Assembly: GCA_938091985.1 (NCBI GenBank)
Contig: CALKOE010000008.1
Location: 1 to 9,659 of the forward strand
Direction: 5' to 3'
DNA length: 9,659 bases
From: an uncultured Acidimicrobiales bacterium
GTDB taxonomy: Bacteria; Actinomycetota; Acidimicrobiia; Acidimicrobiales; Aldehydirespiratoraceae
The translations under genes and the position numbers were made by a program. The notes under the pieces were generated by a model. That model ran no database searches. It saw only the letters and a program-made list of their open reading frames with translations, and had not been told where the DNA came from. Positions 7,119 through 9,659 of this stretch are shown here, piece after piece; within the stretch, counting starts at the first letter, position 1, and the number at the start of each line of letters is the position of its first letter.

Positions 7119-8057
7119 ATGAATCCCGGTCAGTTCTTCGCATCGTCGCGGGTCCTCATCGTGGCGGGGAAGGGCGGAGTCGGGAAGACCACAGCCTCGG
7201 CGACCCTTGCCTTGGCTGCGGCACGCACCGGCCTGTCGGTCCTCCTGGTGGAGGTGGCCGGCCGATCCGCAACGGCACCGATGTTCGGCGCCGACGCACC
7301 AGGCTACGAGGAGTCGGTGGTTTACGACGAGGCGGACCACGGGTCTGTCCGGTGCCGCTCGATCACTCCCGATGACGCGCTTGTCGAATGGCTCACCAAC
7401 CACGGCTTCTCGCGCATCGCGAAGCGCATGGCGAGAAGCGGTTTGCTCGAGATCGTGGCGACGGCGACGCCGGGCATCAAGGACCTCCTCGTCCTCGGGC
7501 GGATCAAGGCGCTCGAGTCCGAAGGTGTTGCGGATCTGATCATCGTCGACGCCCCCGCCGCGGGCCACGCGATCCAGTTCCTTCAGGCGCCGGTCGGGGT
7601 GCGAGACACCGCTCGCACGGGAGTCCTCAACCGACAAGCCCTCGAAGTGCTCGAGATGCTCGACGACCCGACCCGTTGTCGGGCGATGCTCGTGAGCATC
7701 CCCGAGGAGACACCGATCAACGAGCTGATCGAAACCGCATTCGCCGTGGAAGACGAGGTCGGCCTCGCGCTCGGGCCGGTGGTGATCAACGGCATCCTCC
7801 CCCGCATCGAAGGACTCGATGCTGTCGAAGCGCCGCCCGATCTCACGGCAGACGAAGCCGCCGACGTGCAGCTCGCCGCTGCGCTGCGCCGCGACCGCCA
7901 GTCCCTCCAGGCCGAACAACTGGACCGTCTCGAAACCCAGCTCCCGCTGGCCCAGATCCGACTTCCGCAGCTGTTCACGACCGAGATCGGGCTTCCCGAG
8001 CTCATCGAGCTGGCCGACGCCGCCATCACATCGATCGAATCGCTGGACTGGTCATGA
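7119..8057 (+). CDS. ArsA/Get3-like ATPase, subunit A (resembles mycobacterial Rv3679/BagA)
   Basis: This is a 312-residue SIMIBI-class P-loop ATPase of the ArsA/Get3 family. It has the deviant Walker A GKGGVGKTT (17-25) with both the signature lysine K18 and the P-loop lysine K23. Switch II is DAPAAGH (144-150) and the base-binding strand VVINGILPRI (221-230). Where Get3 and ArsA have the switch I DPAHS motif with the catalytic Asp, this protein has VEVAGRS (44-50), so that Asp is missing. VLLVEVxGR at this place is, from memory, also found in Rv3679 of M. tuberculosis, a Get3 homologue. There is no CxxC zinc motif and no arsenite-binding cysteine set, so arsenite transport is unlikely. The stop overlaps the next gene by 4 bases (ATGA), which indicates coupled, probably stoichiometric synthesis. 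Its client (tail-anchored protein, metabolite or other) is unknown. Confidence 0.88.
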   Translation: MNPGQFFASSRVLIVAGKGGVGKTTASATLALAAARTGLSVLLVEVAGRSATAPMFGADAPGYEESVVYDEADHGSVRCRSITPDDALVEWLTNHGFSRIAKRMARSGLLEIVATATPGIKDLLVLGRIKALESEGVADLIIVDAPAAGHAIQFLQAPVGVRDTARTGVLNRQALEVLEMLDDPTRCRAMLVSIPEETPINELIETAFAVEDEVGLALGPVVINGILPRIEGLDAVEAPPDLTADEAADVQLAAALRRDRQSLQAEQLDRLETQLPLAQIRLPQLFTTEIGLPELIELADAAITSIESLDWS

Positions 8058-9115
8058 CGACGTATCGAGATCTCGTCGAAGGCTGCGAGGTCGTCGTGTG
8101 TTGCGGCACCGGTGGCGTTGGCAAGACCACCACCGCCGCAGCCACGGCAATGGCGGCAGCCGCCATGGGACGACGGGCTGCGGTGGTCACGATCGATCCC
8201 GCCAAGCGGCTGGCCGATGCACTCGGCATCTCCGAGCTGGGCAACGACCCCACCGTGATCGATGGCCCGTGGTCCGGCACGCTCGCTGCGCTGATGCTCG
8301 ACACGAAGGCCACGTTCGACGACGTCGTCCGTCACCATGCGACCTCCGACGAGCAAGCCGAGACCATCCTCGCCAATCGCTTCTACAAGAACATTTCGAC
8401 AAGCCTGTCCGGCACCCAGGACTACATGGCGGTGGAGAAGTTGGCGGAGCTGCACTCGTCAGGCGACTGGGACCTCGTGGTCGTCGACACACCGCCCACG
8501 CGCGATGCGCTGGCATTCCTCGAAGCGCCGAAGCTCCTCACCCGCCTACTCGACAACACGATCTACAAGATCCTGATCTCCCCCAGCCAGGGGGTGCTCC
8601 GAGCTGTCAATCGCGCAGCTGGCAGCGTCGTGCGTCAGCTCTCGCGAGTCGTCGGGGCCGAAGTGGTCGACGACGCCATCGAGTTCTTCCAGTCGTTCCA
8701 AGGCATGGAAGAGGGATTTCGCGAGCGGGCTGACGCAACCCTCACCCTGCTCGGCGCCGACGCCACCGCCTTCGTGCTGGTCGCATCGCCTCGCGCCGAC
8801 ACCATCGTCGAGGCGAAGTACTTCCTCGACCGGCTCGGCAAGGCCGACCTCGATGCTGCGGCCGTGATCGTCAACCGGGTGCTCCCTGCGCTCTCCGTCG
8901 ACCTCTCGCGAGCACAGCAGATGGCGGGCTCACACCCCGGAGGGGGCACACAAGCCCTCGCCGATCACGCCGCGGCGGCGGTCGGCGATGACGACCGAAT
9001 CGCGGACCTGCTGTCGAGTGCACCCGAGGCCACGGTGGTGCGGGTGCCCTTACTCCCGAGCGATGTGCACGACATCGACACGCTGCACCACATCGCGACG
9101 CTGCTGACCGACTGA
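8054..9115 (+). CDS. ArsA/Get3-like ATPase, subunit B (resembles mycobacterial Rv3680/BagB)
   Basis: This is a 353-residue partner of the preceding ATPase. The P-loop is VVVCCGTGGVGKTTTA (13-28): the P-loop lysine K24 is present but the signature lysine position is T19. Switch I is intact as TIDPAKRLADALGI (46-59) with D48, and switch II is VVVDTPPTR (142-150). SLSGTQDYMAVEKLAEL (117-133) is characteristic of the Rv3680-type subfamily. The helical region about 160-220 (LLTRLLDNTIYKILISPSQG and FFQSFQGMEEGFRERAD) sits where Get3 forms its client-binding helical subdomain. IVNRVLPAL (272-280) should contact the base. There is no CxxC zinc site. The start is the ATG at 8054 inside the ATGA overlap. 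The same frame is open back to 7388, but that is only the shadow of the upstream gene. The stop lies 7 bases from the converging STAS gene. Confidence 0.9.
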   Translation: MTTYRDLVEGCEVVVCCGTGGVGKTTTAAATAMAAAAMGRRAAVVTIDPAKRLADALGISELGNDPTVIDGPWSGTLAALMLDTKATFDDVVRHHATSDEQAETILANRFYKNISTSLSGTQDYMAVEKLAELHSSGDWDLVVVDTPPTRDALAFLEAPKLLTRLLDNTIYKILISPSQGVLRAVNRAAGSVVRQLSRVVGAEVVDDAIEFFQSFQGMEEGFRERADATLTLLGADATAFVLVASPRADTIVEAKYFLDRLGKADLDAAAVIVNRVLPALSVDLSRAQQMAGSHPGGGTQALADHAAAAVGDDDRIADLLSSAPEATVVRVPLLPSDVHDIDTLHHIATLLTD

Positions 9116-9122
9116 AACTCGC

Positions 9123-9476
9123 TCAGGCGTCGGGGTCTTCGTCGAGCGCCGCCATGGCCTCGGCGTAGGCGTCTTTCACGGGGACGATGCGATCGAATCC
9201 CGTGGTGTGGAGCAGCTTCGTGATCGCCTCGCGATCGCTGTAGATCACGACACGACCCTCGGAGTCGCGGATTCGACGGATGCCGCCGATCAGCGCACCA
9301 AGTCCGGCTGAGTCCATGAACTGCACGCCGGAGAGGTTGACGATCACGCGTGGCTCGTCGGCGAGCTCCGCAAAGGCCTCACGAAACTGGGCGACCGAGT
9401 AGGCATCGAGTTCGCCCTCAGGACAGAGGTCGACCTGCGTTCCGTCGTCGGAGCGGTTGGTGTGGATCTCGAGCAC
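9123..9476 (-). CDS. STAS-domain anti-anti-sigma factor (RsbV/SpoIIAA type)
   Basis: Single-domain STAS proteins bind anti-sigma kinases and so release an alternative sigma factor; phosphorylation of a serine switches them off. From the GTG at 9476 the protein has 117 residues, the usual size. It shows GELDAYSVAQFREAFAEL (about 21-38), then VIVNLSGVQFMDSAGLGAL (about 44-62), in which S56 of DSAGL is the expected phosphorylated serine. It ends with VVIYSDREAITKLLHTTGFD and an acidic tail. The frame is open to an ATG at 9647, but that would run over the divergent gene starting at 9564, and the extra residues are not STAS-like. An ATG at 9527 would add 17 residues and is a weaker alternative. 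The GTG has no Shine-Dalgarno but a TACGAT box 6 bases upstream, which suits a leaderless mRNA. No anti-sigma kinase or sigma factor is in the window. Confidence 0.9.
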   Translation of the reverse strand: MLEIHTNRSDDGTQVDLCPEGELDAYSVAQFREAFAELADEPRVIVNLSGVQFMDSAGLGALIGGIRRIRDSEGRVVIYSDREAITKLLHTTGFDRIVPVKDAYAEAMAALDEDPDA

Positions 9477-9482
9477 GGCCGC

Positions 9483-9488
9483 ATCGTA
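9483..9488 (-). promoter_or_regulatory. Putative -10 box for a leaderless STAS transcript
   Basis: TACGAT on the minus strand fits the actinobacterial TANNNT -10 pattern and ends 6 bases before the GTG at 9476, so transcription would begin at or next to the start codon. No clear -35 is visible. Confidence 0.4.
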
Positions 9489-9549
9489 ACCCCAACCGTT
9501 GATTCCCCACACGCGGCGGCCCAACATGGGGGACGGGCCTCGGCGGGTG

Positions 9550-9555
9550 TACGAT
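9550..9555 (+). promoter_or_regulatory. Putative -10 box for the gene starting at 9564
   Basis: A second TACGAT, on the plus strand, ends 8 bases before the GTG at 9564. No Shine-Dalgarno precedes that GTG, so the transcript may be leaderless or nearly so. The same hexamer serves the divergent STAS gene. No clear -35 is visible. Confidence 0.4.
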
Positions 9556-9563
9556 TTCGCCCC

Positions 9564-9659
9564 GTGACGGACATCCTTCTCGCCACCGACGCCGACTGGC
9601 TTGTCGACGACGTCGAGGCCGCCCTTGGCGGCGCCCACCTGATTCATCGGGTGCGAGCC
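9564..9659 (+). CDS. Probable response regulator receiver-domain protein, N-terminal fragment (3' end outside window)
   Basis: A GTG-initiated frame stays open to the window edge (32 codons) and begins TDILLATDADWLVDDVEAAL, followed by a short turn and HLIHRVRA. The pattern is a hydrophobic beta strand, an acidic turn with D8 and D10, an amphipathic helix and a second strand. It fits the start of a receiver-like domain and resembles, from memory, actinobacterial proteins beginning 'ILLATDADW' that are annotated as response regulators. The phosphoacceptor Asp would lie beyond the window, so it is not known whether the protein is a true phosphorylated receiver. It is divergent from the STAS gene with 87 bases between start codons, which fits a shared signalling unit. 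Confidence 0.5.
   Translation, partial: MTDILLATDADWLVDDVEAALGGAHLIHRVRA

Noticed and set aside
7388..8053. 222-residue upstream extension of the second ATPase.
   Set aside because: It overlaps subunit A in another frame, is arginine-rich shadow sequence, and the ATPase fold begins right after the ATG at 8054.
7119..9115. An arsenite efflux (ArsA) operon.
   Set aside because: There is no arsB, arsR or arsD and no arsenite-binding cysteine set; the sequences look more like the Rv3679/Rv3680 Get3-like proteins than arsenite pumps.
9477..9647. N-terminal extension of the STAS protein to 174 residues.
   Set aside because: It would overlap the divergent gene beginning at 9564, and the extra residues show no domain; the STAS fold begins just after the GTG at 9476.

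Overview
The window is high-GC DNA with tightly packed genes, many GTG starts and 1-4 base gene overlaps. It looks chromosomal and actinobacterial: a WhiB-family protein, a tandem pair of ArsA/Get3-like ATPases of the kind found in mycobacteria, a SARP/BTAD-type regulator and an anti-anti-sigma factor are all hallmarks of that phylum. The class Acidimicrobiia (Ilumatobacter-like) is my guess from general protein flavour, not a proof. I see no insertion sequences, phage genes, CRISPR arrays, tRNAs or rRNAs, and no gene-free stretch longer than 178 bases.

Layout, left to right. Bases 1-480 hold the C-terminal part of selA, overlapping by one base the complete selB (480-2201). These are the two protein factors that make Sec-tRNA and deliver it to the ribosome, so the organism should decode some UGA codons as selenocysteine. 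A small WhiB-family gene (2220-2474, minus) converges on selB. Divergent from it, across a 178-base intergenic region with an unusual three-armed repeat, is a 1022-residue MalT-like STAND ATPase whose C-terminus is a SARP-type winged helix plus BTAD domain (2653-5721).

Converging on that regulator is a secreted/membrane NfeD-family protein (5740-about 7092, minus) whose ClpP-like domain appears to have lost its catalytic serine. Head to head with it, only about 26 bases away, starts a translationally coupled pair of ArsA/Get3-like ATPases (7119-8057 and 8054-9115), resembling mycobacterial Rv3679 and Rv3680 (BagA and BagB). Their degenerate active-site motifs are complementary, which suggests an obligate heterodimer with one working ATP site. 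The window ends with an STAS-domain anti-anti-sigma factor (9123-9476, minus) and, divergent from it, the first 32 codons of a probable response regulator (9564 onward). Both may be read from leaderless transcripts.

The genes form separate modules (selenocysteine incorporation; WhiB plus a large regulator; NfeD plus a Get3-like pair; a signalling pair), not one pathway. The most interesting items are the complementary ATPase pair, the apparently inactive NfeD protease domain, the reversed SARP architecture and the repeat cluster between whiB and the STAND gene. I found no clear evidence of a wholly new system.
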